Shown here piece after piece: positions 1-8,433 of a DNA stretch of 64,000 bases. Source of the stretch: Clostridium sp. Marseille-P299. GTDB taxonomy: Bacteria > Bacillota > Clostridia > Lachnospirales > Lachnospiraceae. The stretch is from positions 186,001 to 250,000 of the forward strand of contig NZ_FJVE01000004.1 in the NCBI RefSeq assembly GCF_900078195.1, read 5' to 3'. The position numbers and the translations under genes are program-made. Numbering within the stretch: position 1 is the stretch's first letter; the number at the start of each line of letters is the position of its first letter. The notes under the pieces were generated by a model that saw nothing but the letters and a program-made list of their open reading frames with translations, had not been told where the DNA came from and did no database searches.

Positions 1-290
1 GCGGTACCTAAAACTGTTCTTGCAACCGAAATCCAGGCAGAACGCAATAAACCATCTATTTTAAATACCTCAATATAATTTTTAAAGTGTATCCCCTTTG
101 GTATTAAATTAATGAATCCTCGATTACTTAAATCATTATCACTGATTGTATTAATGATTAGGTAATAGAAAGGAAACATACATAGTATAGAAAAAATAAT
201 AAAAAAACTATAATTGCAAATGTTAAATATGATTTCTCCAGGTTTTAATTTCTTCTTTTTATTTGTTGTAACGATCTTATCTTTACTCAT
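1..290 (-). CDS. Sugar ABC transporter permease, LplC/YtcP type (partial)
   Basis: N-terminal 96 codons of a second ABC importer permease; the rest lies off the left edge. The translation starts MSKDKIVTTNKKKK, then has a hydrophobic segment at about residues 25-48 containing FPFYYLIINTIS, typical of the N-terminus of LplC/YtcP-family (MalG-like) permeases. The ATG at 290 is preferred over the ATG at 296 because AGGAGG lies 8 nt before it and only 2 nt before the other. It begins 16 nt after the stop of the upstream permease gene, so the two are co-transcribed and should form the heterodimeric membrane channel of a carbohydrate importer. The substrate cannot be read from the sequence. Confidence 0.85.
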   Translation of the reverse strand, partial: MSKDKIVTTNKKKKLKPGEIIFNICNYSFFIIFSILCMFPFYYLIINTISDNDLSNRGFINLIPKGIHFKNYIEVFKIDGLLRSAWISVARTVLGT

Positions 291-306
291 GGTCATTTCC
301 TCCTAT

Positions 307-1269
307 CTATACAATCGTCTCACCACGAACAGCCTTTGAAAGTTTATTTACTAGGTATAATAATGTTATACTTATAAGGCTCTTTAGAATACCGATTGCA
401 ACACCTAAGGAGTAGGTGTTACCACCCCCCATGCTTATTGCGTATACATAATAATCAAGTACTTGTATCTTATCTTTATTAAACGCATTCGCAAAAACGA
501 AATACTGTTCCATACCATTCGTTAAAATGTTTGCTACGTTTAACATTAATAATACAAAATATGTAGGTAATAATTGAGGTAGCGTTATATGCCACATAAG
601 GCGAAATCTACCTGCTCCATCTGCTTTTGCAGCTTCATAAAGTTCTTGGTCACAACTAGTAATTGCTGCTAGATACATAATTGAACTCCATCCAAGTCCC
701 TTCCAAACACCCCATAAACACATTTTTAGCCACACATGATTTGGACTATCAAGAAATGCGATTGGTTTGCTAATAATCCCTATATTCTGTAGTACAGAAT
801 TTGCCATACCTGTGGTTGAAAATAAACTAAATGCCACGGAATATACGATAACCCAACTGATAAAGTTCGGTATTGTAGTCATTGTTTGAAATACGTTTCT
901 TGTCCGCTTTGACTTTATCTCACTTAAGAAAATAGCAAATGCAACTGGTAATATGGATACTAATATTCCGAGTCCGCTCATTGCTAAAGTGTTCTTTAAA
1001 ACCTTTATTATCTGTGTAACCCATCCTTTATTTTGAAATAAAAGAGTAAACCACTTAAATCCAACGAACTCACATTGTGATAGTTTTAAAGGCGGTTTAT
1101 AATCATAAAATGCATATCTCCAACCATAAAGCGGCAAATAACTAAAGATAAAGATTAATATTAGAAATGGAACAGCTAGTAAAAAAAGACGATATTTCAA
1201 TGGAATGCCTTTCTTCTTATGTGCTGCAGGTGCTATTTGAGAAGTTTTATTTCTTTGTTCTCCACTCAT
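307..1269 (-). CDS. Sugar ABC transporter permease, LplB/UgpA type
   Basis: Integral membrane permease of 320 aa of a carbohydrate ABC importer (binding-protein-dependent transport family, MalF-like). It has a short basic cytoplasmic N-terminus, about six membrane segments, and the EAA loop that contacts the ATPase near residues 214-235 (EAAKADGAGRF then ITLPQL). The order of LplB-like then LplC-like genes is the usual one in Firmicutes, with the binding protein normally following downstream, here beyond the left edge. A divergent DUF624 gene and a YesN-type regulator next to it also fit a regulated oligosaccharide importer; in this class the ATPase is usually a shared MsmX-like protein encoded elsewhere. 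Substrate unknown. Confidence 0.9.
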   Translation of the reverse strand: MSGEQRNKTSQIAPAAHKKKGIPLKYRLFLLAVPFLILIFIFSYLPLYGWRYAFYDYKPPLKLSQCEFVGFKWFTLLFQNKGWVTQIIKVLKNTLAMSGLGILVSILPVAFAIFLSEIKSKRTRNVFQTMTTIPNFISWVIVYSVAFSLFSTTGMANSVLQNIGIISKPIAFLDSPNHVWLKMCLWGVWKGLGWSSIMYLAAITSCDQELYEAAKADGAGRFRLMWHITLPQLLPTYFVLLMLNVANILTNGMEQYFVFANAFNKDKIQVLDYYVYAISMGGGNTYSLGVAIGILKSLISITLLYLVNKLSKAVRGETIV

Positions 1270-1445
1270 TCATACATTCCTCCTTCTTACTCTGTAACTA
1301 AACTTTATCATAGTTGCAAATGTAAAAATACCCCATAATTTTTACATCTATCACCCAATAATTAGTTATCAATTTTCCAATTACTTTAAGAAAATCCATT
1401 TCATTTATATGGTTACTGTAATCTATACTTTTATGTTGTTTCCTC

Positions 1446-1473
1446 TAGACATACTTGTAGAATCATGTATAAT
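1446..1473 (+). promoter_or_regulatory. Candidate sigma-A promoter of the DUF624 gene
   Basis: TAGACA at 1446-1451, a 16-nt spacer and TATAAT at 1468-1473, with TG directly before the -10. It lies about 30 nt upstream of the start codon at 1505, leaving room for the SD AAGGAG. The assignment rests on motif match only. Confidence 0.45.
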
Positions 1474-1504
1474 TAATTGATATACTATAATAAGGAGTAA
1501 GCGA

Positions 1505-2212
1505 ATGAAGAACTTATTTAATGTAAATGGTCCGTTGATTCAATTCTTTTTAACACTAAGAGACTTTGTCATATTAAATATTCTATGGATTGTTTTTTGC
1601 ATTCCTATCATAACAATTGGAGCTTCCACATCTGCTCTTTATTCTGTAACCTTTAAAATTGCTCAAGACAAAGATACTTATGTTGGAAAGCAATTTATTA
1701 GCGCTTTTAAAGAAAATTTAAGACAAGCTACAAAAATTGAATTAATTTTATTTATCCCAGCTTTGTGCTTAGGATTTGGGTTATTTTTCTGGGCTACTTT
1801 TGAAAGTACTGTAGGGACAGTGATTTCCACACTTTGTATCATCTTTTTACTAATGCTTATTGGAACTGCAATTTTTGCATTTCCTTTGGTTGGAAGATAT
1901 GAAAACACTACATTACAGACCATTCGAAATTCTTTGTATTTTTGTATGAATAATAAGCCATACACACTTATCTTCATGATTTTAATTGCTGGCGGCGTTG
2001 CACTTAATGTTTTAACAGCCCCAACCGCAGTTATTATGTGCTTCTTTGGCTATTCATTCATAGCCTATATTATTTCATTCTTAATGTTAAAAATATTAAA
2101 AAAATATGATAATCCACAGACAGAAGAAAATACAGATACTACAACTTCGATAGAAGATTCCGAAGCAGACTCTAATAATGTTTCTAGTGAAAACAAGGAG
2201 GGAATGGACTAA
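1505..2212 (+). CDS. DUF624 (YesL-like) membrane protein
   Basis: Membrane protein of 235 aa in the DUF624/YesL family. Hydrophobic segments are visible near residues 18-42, 75-100, 105-130 and 150-195, followed by an acidic, Ser/Thr/Asn-rich cytoplasmic tail from about 200. YesL-type proteins are encoded almost always beside YesM/YesN regulators and oligosaccharide ABC importers, as here, but their biochemical role is unknown. An accessory role in uptake or sensing is inference from context. The ATG follows AAGGAG by 7 nt. The gene is divergent from the permease pair and convergent with the response regulator, with which it shares a hairpin terminator that overlaps the last codons. Confidence 0.85.
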   Translation: MKNLFNVNGPLIQFFLTLRDFVILNILWIVFCIPIITIGASTSALYSVTFKIAQDKDTYVGKQFISAFKENLRQATKIELILFIPALCLGFGLFFWATFESTVGTVISTLCIIFLLMLIGTAIFAFPLVGRYENTTLQTIRNSLYFCMNNKPYTLIFMILIAGGVALNVLTAPTAVIMCFFGYSFIAYIISFLMLKILKKYDNPQTEENTDTTTSIEDSEADSNNVSSENKEGMD

Positions 2213-2240
2213 CCAGTTCATTCCCTCTCCTTGTTTTTAT
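2192..2240. terminator. Bidirectional terminator overlapping the DUF624 stop
   Basis: Stem arms acaaggagggaatg (2193-2206) and cattccctctccttgt (2219-2234, two unpaired bases), followed by T-rich DNA on both strands. It sits between convergent genes and includes the last codons and stop of the DUF624 gene. Confidence 0.8.
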
Positions 2241-2248
2241 TACTATCC

Positions 2249-3772
2249 TTAAATTGATTTTTTAAATTCTTTAGGGCTAATTCCTACATAACGTTTAAAC
2301 TTTGAATAAAAGTAATCTATGTTACTATACCCAACCCGTTCAGATACTTGATATACTTTTAAATCAGTTTCAGTAAGCATTTTTTTCGCATTTTCTATAC
2401 GGATATGATCTAAAAAATTATTAAAATTTTCACCCATTTCCTTTTTAAACAGCTTCCCTAAGTATGCACTGTTATAATTAAAAATCTTCGCAATCCCTTC
2501 TAACTTCAAATCCTTATCATAGTTCTTCTCCACATAGGCATGAACTCGTTTTATTACATTCTCAGCCCCAGTTGCAGCGATAATTTGACTTAGCTCTTTG
2601 CAATAATTTGTTGCATTTTTAAGTAACTCTTTTAAATTACCAGACCCTTTTATGAGCACAGATAACTCTTCATATTCTGGGAACTCACCCCTTTTTTGCT
2701 CATACCTCTCTTCTAATACCGTTCCTAATTGAAATAAATTATGTGTAAATAACATTTTTACATCGGATTCTTTTAATAGTTTTAACTTACAATATTCTTC
2801 AATCTTCTCAATTGATTTTGCAAGATTATCAAGATCTCCTATTTCTATCTGAAAACAAATCGTTTCAAATAGAGTATCGATTACGATTCCTTTACAGTCT
2901 TTCAGTGCTTGAATCGTTACTGCCTCTTCATTATGAAAGATAAATTGATATTCCGATAACAACCTTGCACATTCATAGGAATAATGAATATCCTCCCAAT
3001 GGGCTACATCATGTCCCATACAAATAAAATATTTTTCATTATAAATCGTATAAAGTTTTTCATTATTTAATAAAAGCTTATGTAATAAATCCTGATAGCT
3101 CATCCCTTTTCCGATTAATACCCATTTATCTTCAATCATGACACACTCGATATCAATGATCCCTTTTATCATAAGTTCTAGCTTTTCTTTGGAAGGATAT
3201 TCAATAATAGTATCCTTATCCTTTCCTTGGTTACATAGCACCCCTACACAAAACTTCGTATAATTAAAGTCTAAGTGATACGTTTGCATCTGTTGATATA
3301 GGGCTCCGTTTTCCTTACGATATAATACTAATCGTCTTAACATCTCCTGTATTGCGGTCTGCTCATTCATCTCATTCTTATCATTTAGCTTTTTCTTCTC
3401 TTCTAATTCCTTTACAATATTACATAAATTTTCTGCTAATTCATCCTCATCTACTGGCTTTAATAAATAATCTCTTACACCAAGTGAAATTGCTGTCCTT
3501 GCAAATTCAAAATCAGAAAAGCCTGTAAGTATAATAAAGGCACCCTGAAATCCCTGCTCCCTCGCTTGACGTATCAGTTCTAATCCATTCATGCCAGGCA
3601 TCTTTACATCAACAAGGACAAGATCTGGGTGATATTTTAAAACCTTTTCTAGTCCATCAATTCCGTCCGTTCCTTGAGCACATACTTCAAATTGGTAATC
3701 TCCCCAAGAAAGCAGACGCATTAACCCTTCTCTTACGATAGGTTCATCATCAATGATTATCATTTGATACAT
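2249..3772 (-). CDS. YesN-type response regulator (receiver + AraC domain)
   Basis: Cytoplasmic transcription regulator of 507 aa. The N-terminal receiver (residues 1-120) has the acidic pair D8-D9, phosphoacceptor D55 in LVLVDVKMPG and K105 in YLLKPVDED. A long central region of about 270 residues (130-400) has no recognisable motif. The C-terminal AraC-type double helix-turn-helix (about 405-505) includes NYDKDLKLEGIAKIF and VGYSNIDYFYSKFKRYVG. This length is typical of YesN regulators paired with YesM kinases that control sugar importers. No kinase gene is next to it in the window; it may lie past the left edge. It probably controls the adjacent permeases and the DUF624 gene (inference). 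Confidence 0.92.
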   Translation of the reverse strand: MYQMIIIDDEPIVREGLMRLLSWGDYQFEVCAQGTDGIDGLEKVLKYHPDLVLVDVKMPGMNGLELIRQAREQGFQGAFIILTGFSDFEFARTAISLGVRDYLLKPVDEDELAENLCNIVKELEEKKKLNDKNEMNEQTAIQEMLRRLVLYRKENGALYQQMQTYHLDFNYTKFCVGVLCNQGKDKDTIIEYPSKEKLELMIKGIIDIECVMIEDKWVLIGKGMSYQDLLHKLLLNNEKLYTIYNEKYFICMGHDVAHWEDIHYSYECARLLSEYQFIFHNEEAVTIQALKDCKGIVIDTLFETICFQIEIGDLDNLAKSIEKIEEYCKLKLLKESDVKMLFTHNLFQLGTVLEERYEQKRGEFPEYEELSVLIKGSGNLKELLKNATNYCKELSQIIAATGAENVIKRVHAYVEKNYDKDLKLEGIAKIFNYNSAYLGKLFKKEMGENFNNFLDHIRIENAKKMLTETDLKVYQVSERVGYSNIDYFYSKFKRYVGISPKEFKKSI

Positions 3773-4193
3773 AATGCATATCCTTTCGCTAATACAATTT
3801 GGTATGACTATAGTGTGAATTTTGGTTGATTTTATTTATAGTTTTTCTGTAGCTTTTTTATGAAATTTGTATATCTTTTGTTCCCCTTTAAGTATAATAA
3901 AAATTATAAATTTTTTCAACTTTTTTACTATTTTTGTTTATTCTTTGCTTTTCAGTTAATCGAATTTTTATTTATCATTTTAACTATTGTAAATTTTTCA
4001 ATTAATATAAATATATTCTGTGTTATCTATTACATTTCTGTCTATTACATTTTTGTCTATATCCATGATATCTTTATCTATGATATCTTTATCTATGATA
4101 TTTTTATAATAATATACAAATAAACAAATGGAATAACCATTTATATATTTACCTTTTCTTATATAATAGAATTTAGAAAAGGAGGTATTTGGT
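3773..4193. other. Non-coding AT-rich gap with 15-bp repeats
   Basis: Very AT-rich stretch between divergent genes. An 87-codon open frame here (3860-4123) is hydrophobic, low-complexity and has no SD, so it is not called. The only structure I see is the 15-bp repeat array at 4026-4100. TATAAT at 4162-4167 could serve the aldo/keto reductase gene, but no good -35 accompanies it. Confidence 0.6.
4026..4100. repeat. 15-bp tandem repeat array, five units
   Basis: Five consecutive 15-nt units: TCTATTACATTTCTG, TCTATTACATTTTTG, TCTATATCCATGATA, then TCTTTATCTATGATA twice. A degenerate sixth unit follows. Neighbouring units are most alike, as expected from slippage or unequal exchange. The array is intergenic. 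Confidence 0.85.
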
Positions 4194-5186
4194 ATGTATT
4201 TAGCAAAAGAAACTCGTTATGAAACAATGAAATATCGCCGCTGCGGCAAGAGTGGCTTAAAACTTCCAGCATTTGCTTTAGGCTTTTGGCACAATTTTGG
4301 AAGTGTAAATAATTATGATAATATGGTTGAAATGGTAACGACAGCATTTGACCTAGGTATTACACATTTTGATTTAGCAAACAATTATGGTCCAAAACCT
4401 GGTTCAGCAGAAGAGAACTTTGGAAAAATTCTTCGTGACGAATTAAAAAGTTATAGAGATGAAATGATTATTTCTACAAAGGCTGGTTACTATATGTGGC
4501 CTGGCCCATATGGGGACAATGGAAGTAGAAAATACTTGATATCTAGTCTAGATCAGAGTTTAAAACGAATGGGTCTTGATTATGTAGATATATTTTATCA
4601 TCACAGACCAGACAAAGAAACTCCCCTTGAAGAAACTATGGGAGCATTAGACTCAATCGTTCGTTCTGGAAAAGCCTTATATATAGGTATTTCAAATTAT
4701 GGACCAGAGGATACACAAAGAGCTATTGATATATTAAACGACCTTGGTACACCATTATTAATTCACCAACCATCCTATTCTATGTTAAACCGTTGGGTGG
4801 AAGATGGTCTAACGGATGTATTAGATAAAAATGGGGTTGGTAGCATAGCTTTCAGTCCTCTTGCCCAAGGATTATTAACTAATAAATATGCCAATGGTAT
4901 TCCATCGGATTCAAGAGCTGCAGATACAAAAAGCGTGTTCTTAAATGAATCTTCTGTTACAGAAGCAGTTGTTGAGAAGGTAAAAAAACTAAATGTTATC
5001 GCACAAAATCGTGGCCAATCAATGACACAACTAGCGCTTGCCTGGGTCCTACGAAAAGAACGTATTACTTGTGCACTCATTGGTGCAAGTAGACCTTCTC
5101 AAATTATAGAAAATGTAAACACAGTGAAGAATTTAGATTTTAGTGAAGAAGAATTAGAACAAATTGAACAAATCTTAAGAAGCTAA
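4194..5186 (+). CDS. Aldo/keto reductase, YghZ (L-glyceraldehyde 3-phosphate reductase) type
   Basis: Cytosolic NADPH-dependent reductase of 330 aa, aldo/keto reductase superfamily. It belongs to the YghZ/potassium-channel-beta branch, judged by the opening YRRCGKSGLKLPAFALGFW and SPLAQGLLTNKY near residue 220. The catalytic tetrad is intact: D60 (THFDLANNY), Y65, K96 (ISTKAGY) and H137 (FYHHRPD). The C-terminal half carries the cofactor-phosphate segment ALIGASRPSQIIENV. YghZ relatives reduce L-glyceraldehyde 3-phosphate and methylglyoxal, so detoxification of reactive aldehydes is the likely role; the physiological substrate is not determined by sequence. The start follows GGAGG by 8 nt. 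Monocistronic by appearance. Confidence 0.92.
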   Translation: MYLAKETRYETMKYRRCGKSGLKLPAFALGFWHNFGSVNNYDNMVEMVTTAFDLGITHFDLANNYGPKPGSAEENFGKILRDELKSYRDEMIISTKAGYYMWPGPYGDNGSRKYLISSLDQSLKRMGLDYVDIFYHHRPDKETPLEETMGALDSIVRSGKALYIGISNYGPEDTQRAIDILNDLGTPLLIHQPSYSMLNRWVEDGLTDVLDKNGVGSIAFSPLAQGLLTNKYANGIPSDSRAADTKSVFLNESSVTEAVVEKVKKLNVIAQNRGQSMTQLALAWVLRKERITCALIGASRPSQIIENVNTVKNLDFSEEELEQIEQILRS

Positions 5187-5249
5187 TCTTTAAAAAACAA
5201 GTCTAAAAGAATAAGTATGAATAAACTAATTTTAAGACACCAATATTAA

Positions 5250-5307
5250 GGCGCTAATCTGATATAAACTAAGTTAGTATACCTGAATAAGCTAACCGAA
5301 AGGCGCC
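5250..5307. terminator. Weak hairpin after the aldo/keto reductase gene
   Basis: GGCGC at 5250-5254 can pair with GCGCC at 5303-5307, with partial pairing of CTAATC/GGTTAG-like segments inside. There is no T-run immediately after it, so termination is uncertain. Confidence 0.3.
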
Positions 5308-5327
5308 ATTCTTACATAATAGAAAAT

Positions 5328-5432
5328 AAAAGGACTTTCACAAAATAATATTTCATAATTATCCATACCAATCAATCTATATGACTGATATGATACTCCT
5401 ATGAATAACATTATTTTTGAAAGTCCTTTTTA
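5328..5432. terminator. Long-arm, large-loop inverted repeat between convergent genes
   Basis: Perfect 13-bp arms AAAAGGACTTTCA (5328-5340) and TGAAAGTCCTTTT (5418-5430), extended inward by an imperfect stem (AAAATAAT...TTTCAT with ATGAA...ATTATTTT). The loop is about 30-75 nt. T-runs follow on both strands, so it can end transcription of both the reductase gene and the zinc-ribbon gene. Confidence 0.6.
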
Positions 5433-5435
5433 ATA

Positions 5436-5927
5436 TTAAATGGTGCCTAAGCCAGATAAAAGGCTTGAAGCTGATCCAAACAATGCAAATACAAAGAACA
5501 ACGCTACTACAAGCATTACTAAAGTAGCTCTTGCCCAGTTTTTTTTCGTAGGTGGAGTTTTCACTCCAAATGCCCACATAAACAGTACTGCTAAGTATGC
5601 AATCTGCCCTATCATTGGTATAAATGGTAATATCATTACCATCATCCAGTTACCGAATGTCATTGGCTTTTCTACAACATTACCTTGCATTTCTGAGGCA
5701 TTCGCATTTCCTCCCGGTTGAAATGGATTTGCTCCATACGCTCTATTCCCTTGCATATGATCTGTATTGTTTTGGCTATATTGATTATTCCCTTGATAAT
5801 TATTCGTATTTTGATATTGAAACTCTGGATAAATATTTTCTGCACCATTACGAAAAGAAGCCCCGCAATACTCACAGAAGTTTGCTTCTTCATTTGCAAT
5901 GGTTCTTCCACATACTTTACAAACCAT
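5436..5927 (-). CDS. Zinc-ribbon membrane protein
   Basis: Protein of 163 aa of unknown function. Residues 1-25 form a zinc ribbon (MVCKVCGRTI, then CEYCG; two CxxC pairs about 13 apart). A disordered Asn/Gln/Gly-rich linker (about 28-85) follows, then two hydrophobic segments at about 93-120 (WMMVMILPFIPMIGQIAY onward) and 135-158. The layout of an N-terminal zinc ribbon, polar linker and C-terminal membrane segments is common in Firmicutes, but no role is established. SD GAGG lies upstream of the ATG. Monocistronic, ending at the large inverted repeat. Confidence 0.8.
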   Translation of the reverse strand: MVCKVCGRTIANEEANFCEYCGASFRNGAENIYPEFQYQNTNNYQGNNQYSQNNTDHMQGNRAYGANPFQPGGNANASEMQGNVVEKPMTFGNWMMVMILPFIPMIGQIAYLAVLFMWAFGVKTPPTKKNWARATLVMLVVALFFVFALFGSASSLLSGLGTI

Positions 5928-6090
5928 GATCCACCATCCTCTTTTCTATCAATAAATCCTTACTAGTATAAAATATAGTAAAAAATTAATTTATATAGAC
6001 ATCTTCTTACAATGCATTAAAAAATTATATCATGTTTTCCTCAGAAATCCAATGAAATATTTATAAAGAAGTTTAATAAAGATTTAATTA

Positions 6091-6160
6091 GAAAAAGACT
6101 GCAACAAACTAGCACCGTTCTATCCCTTCATAAAACTATACTTTTGTTACAGTCTTTTCA
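6091..6160 (-). terminator. Terminator of the Rnf operon
   Basis: On the minus strand AAAAGACTGTAACAAA pairs with TTTGTTGCAGTCTTTT, with a loop of about 35 nt and a T-run. It lies about 25 nt after the rnfB stop. Confidence 0.75.
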
Positions 6161-6182
6161 TTTTTATATTTTCATCATAAAA

Positions 6183-7022
6183 TTAAGCAATGATTTTTCT
6201 TGGACATTTTTCTGCACATTTACCGCAGTTTGTACACTTATCATAATCAATTTTTGCAAGATTATCTGTTACGTGTACAGCATCAAATTCACATGCCTTA
6301 ACACATAAAGAACAAGCGATACAACCAACGTTACATACTGCATTAACATCCTTACCCTTATCATTGGAATTACACATTACTAAATGTTCCGCTTTCGCTG
6401 GTACAATCTCAATGAGATTCTTCGGACATTCTGTTACGCATTTGCCGCAAGCGACACATTTTTCTTTATCAACAACAGCAACACCATTAATAACATGGAT
6501 AGCATCGAAGGCACAAACACGAACACAGCTTCCTGCTCCACAACATCCATAAGTACATGCTTTATCACCACCGCCTGGTGTTATAGCCATTTGTTTACAA
6601 TCAGTAATTCCATAGTAATTGTACTTAACTTCTGTTTTATCGCAGCTACCATTACACTTTACAAAAGCTACTTTACGATCAGCTTTTGTAGCTGTTTTAC
6701 CCATAACTTTACCAATTTCATCATGGATACTTGCGCTAGCAACTGGACATCCATTCACAGGTGCTTCTCCAGCAGCAATTGCTTTTGCTAGACCATCACA
6801 GCCAGCATAACCACAACCACCACAATTATTACCAGGTAATAATTCACGAACTATAAGTTCTCTTTCATCTACCTCAACATGGAAAACCTTTGCTGCAACT
6901 CCTAGTAAAATACCTATGATAAGTCCAGTAATACTAACAACTGCTGCTGCCATTGCAATCCCTTTTACACTAATTGCAAGAGCCCCGGTTCCCATAAGGA
7001 GGTCAACATACATCATACTCAT
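6183..7022 (-). CDS. rnfB: Rnf electron transport complex subunit B
   Basis: Iron-sulfur subunit (279 aa) of the ion-pumping ferredoxin:NAD+ oxidoreductase, anchored on the cytoplasmic face. One membrane helix lies near residues 20-45. The four-cysteine 4Fe-4S domain (GNNCGGCGYAGC) follows near 65-90. Several more cysteine clusters follow, including two classical dicluster-type motifs (CVACGKCVTECP, CTNCGKCAEKCP). RnfB takes electrons from reduced ferredoxin into the complex. The ATG at 7022 is chosen (SD AGGGGGAG, 5-nt spacing) over a TTG at 7025. It is the last gene of the operon, 17 nt after rnfA, as in other clostridia. Confidence 0.96.
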   Translation of the reverse strand: MSMMYVDLLMGTGALAISVKGIAMAAAVVSITGLIIGILLGVAAKVFHVEVDERELIVRELLPGNNCGGCGYAGCDGLAKAIAAGEAPVNGCPVASASIHDEIGKVMGKTATKADRKVAFVKCNGSCDKTEVKYNYYGITDCKQMAITPGGGDKACTYGCCGAGSCVRVCAFDAIHVINGVAVVDKEKCVACGKCVTECPKNLIEIVPAKAEHLVMCNSNDKGKDVNAVCNVGCIACSLCVKACEFDAVHVTDNLAKIDYDKCTNCGKCAEKCPRKIIA

Positions 7023-7039
7023 CAATTCTCCCCCTTATC

Positions 7040-7615
7040 CTATAATAATCCAGCAAAGCCAAAGAATGCAATTGACATAAGACCTGCTGTGATTAATACA
7101 ATTGGTGAACCTTGAAAGGATTTTGTCACATCATTATATTCGATACGCTCACGAACACCTGCCATAATAACAATGGCAATCGTGAACCCTACTGCTGTAC
7201 CAAAACCATTCACAACACTTGTTACAAATCCATAATCACTCTGTACATTAGTTAAAGCTACACCAAGAACTGCACAGTTCGTTGTAATAAGTGGTAAATA
7301 AACACCAAGAGCATTGTAAAGTCCTGGACTGAATTTCTTTAAGAACATTTCTATAAACTGTACTAATGCAGCGATTACAATGATAAACACTATCGTGTTC
7401 ATATATTCTAATCCTGTCTTAACTAAAATAAAATTATAAATCAAACTACATAATGCAGAGGCAATTGTAATAACGAAGATTACAGCTCCTCCCATACCCG
7501 CTGCAGTTTCTGTCTTTTTTGATACGCCAAGGAATGGGCATAAGCCAAGGAACTGACTTAATACGACATTATTAACAAGCGCAGCTCCTATGAGCACGAT
7601 AAGTAATTCTTTCAT
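7040..7615 (-). CDS. rnfA: Rnf electron transport complex subunit A
   Basis: Integral membrane subunit of 191 aa with about six helices, homologous to NqrE. Conserved opening LIGAALVNNVVLSQFLGLCPFLG, with the Cys in helix 1 that with RnfE helps hold a membrane-embedded Fe-S centre in Rnf/Nqr structures. Later segment LPLITTNCAVLGVAL carries the matching Cys of the inverted repeat half. Full length for the family. SD AGGAGG precedes the ATG. It lies between rnfE and rnfB with gaps of about 15 nt, so it is translated as part of one operon mRNA. Confidence 0.96.
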   Translation of the reverse strand: MKELLIVLIGAALVNNVVLSQFLGLCPFLGVSKKTETAAGMGGAVIFVITIASALCSLIYNFILVKTGLEYMNTIVFIIVIAALVQFIEMFLKKFSPGLYNALGVYLPLITTNCAVLGVALTNVQSDYGFVTSVVNGFGTAVGFTIAIVIMAGVRERIEYNDVTKSFQGSPIVLITAGLMSIAFFGFAGLL

Positions 7616-7629
7616 TTAAATCATTCCTC

Positions 7630-8433
7630 CTATTCTTGGTTTCCGTCTGTGGATGATGCTGAGTTATTCTTCGTACTTACTTGTGCAGCTGCTCTCTTTT
7701 TTGCTTCCGCTGCTAGTTTCGCTTTCTCTTCTTTTTCTTTTGTTAAAATCGCATGATTTTCGCTACATACGCTACCACTGCAACTGGAACAATTTCCACC
7801 ACAAGCAAGTCGATCTTCCATTGGAGCATCTCCATTGGTAGCTGATTTTAACTTCAATTTATTTTGAAGAGCTGTTAACATTGCAAGAACAAAGAATGCT
7901 CCTGGTGCAAGTACAAAGATTGATAGTGGCTCATAGCTAGATGGAGTAACTTTCATACTAAAGATAGTTCCTGCACCAAGCAATTCACGGAATAAACCAA
8001 TGGAAGTTAACCCAAGAGTAAATCCAAGTCCCATACCAAGACCATCAAAGATTGATGGTAATACAGGATTTTTAGAAGCATATGCTTCTGCTCTACCAAG
8101 AATAATACAGTTAACTACAATAAGTGGGATGTATATACCCAAGGAATCATTTAAAGATGGAATGTATGCCTCTAATAATAATTGTACGATTGTAACAAAG
8201 GATGCTACTACAACAATAAATGCAGGCATTCTAACTTTATCTGGTATTACTTTACGTAACATTGAAATTAGCATATTACTCATTACAAGTACAACTGCCG
8301 TTGTTAATCCCATACCAATTCCGTTGATTGCGGATGTGGTTACAGCTAAGGTTGGACACATACCAAGCATTAAAACAAAGGTAGGATTTTCTTTAATAAT
8401 ACCGTTATATAAACGTTCTAAGCACTTATTCAT
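7630..8433 (-). CDS. rnfE: Rnf electron transport complex subunit E with Cys-rich C-terminal tail
   Basis: Membrane subunit of 267 aa, homologous to NqrD and pseudo-symmetric with RnfA. The core (about 1-205) has six helices and the paired Cys motifs LMLGMCPTLAV and IPLIVVNCIILG. The unusual part is a cytoplasmic tail of about 65 residues. It begins with RLACGGNCSSCSGSVC (four Cys close together, then SENH), followed by a Lys/Glu/Ala-rich helix and a polar end. The tail could hold a metal or Fe-S centre or be structural; function unknown. The gene overlaps the rnfG stop by 8 nt, with SD AGGAGGGG. Confidence 0.95.
   Translation of the reverse strand: MNKCLERLYNGIIKENPTFVLMLGMCPTLAVTTSAINGIGMGLTTAVVLVMSNMLISMLRKVIPDKVRMPAFIVVVASFVTIVQLLLEAYIPSLNDSLGIYIPLIVVNCIILGRAEAYASKNPVLPSIFDGLGMGLGFTLGLTSIGLFRELLGAGTIFSMKVTPSSYEPLSIFVLAPGAFFVLAMLTALQNKLKLKSATNGDAPMEDRLACGGNCSSCSGSVCSENHAILTKEKEEKAKLAAEAKKRAAAQVSTKNNSASSTDGNQE

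Noticed and set aside
3860..4123. 87-codon open frame, hydrophobic
   Set aside because: Low-complexity AT-rich DNA, no SD, and its C-terminal half is just the translated 15-bp repeat.
5328..5432. Insertion of a miniature transposable element
   Set aside because: No target-site duplication is visible at the ends, and the position and T-runs fit a bidirectional terminator; kept only as an alternative.
5440..5966. Several plus-strand open frames
   Set aside because: They run antisense to the zinc-ribbon gene, mirror its composition and lack SD sites.
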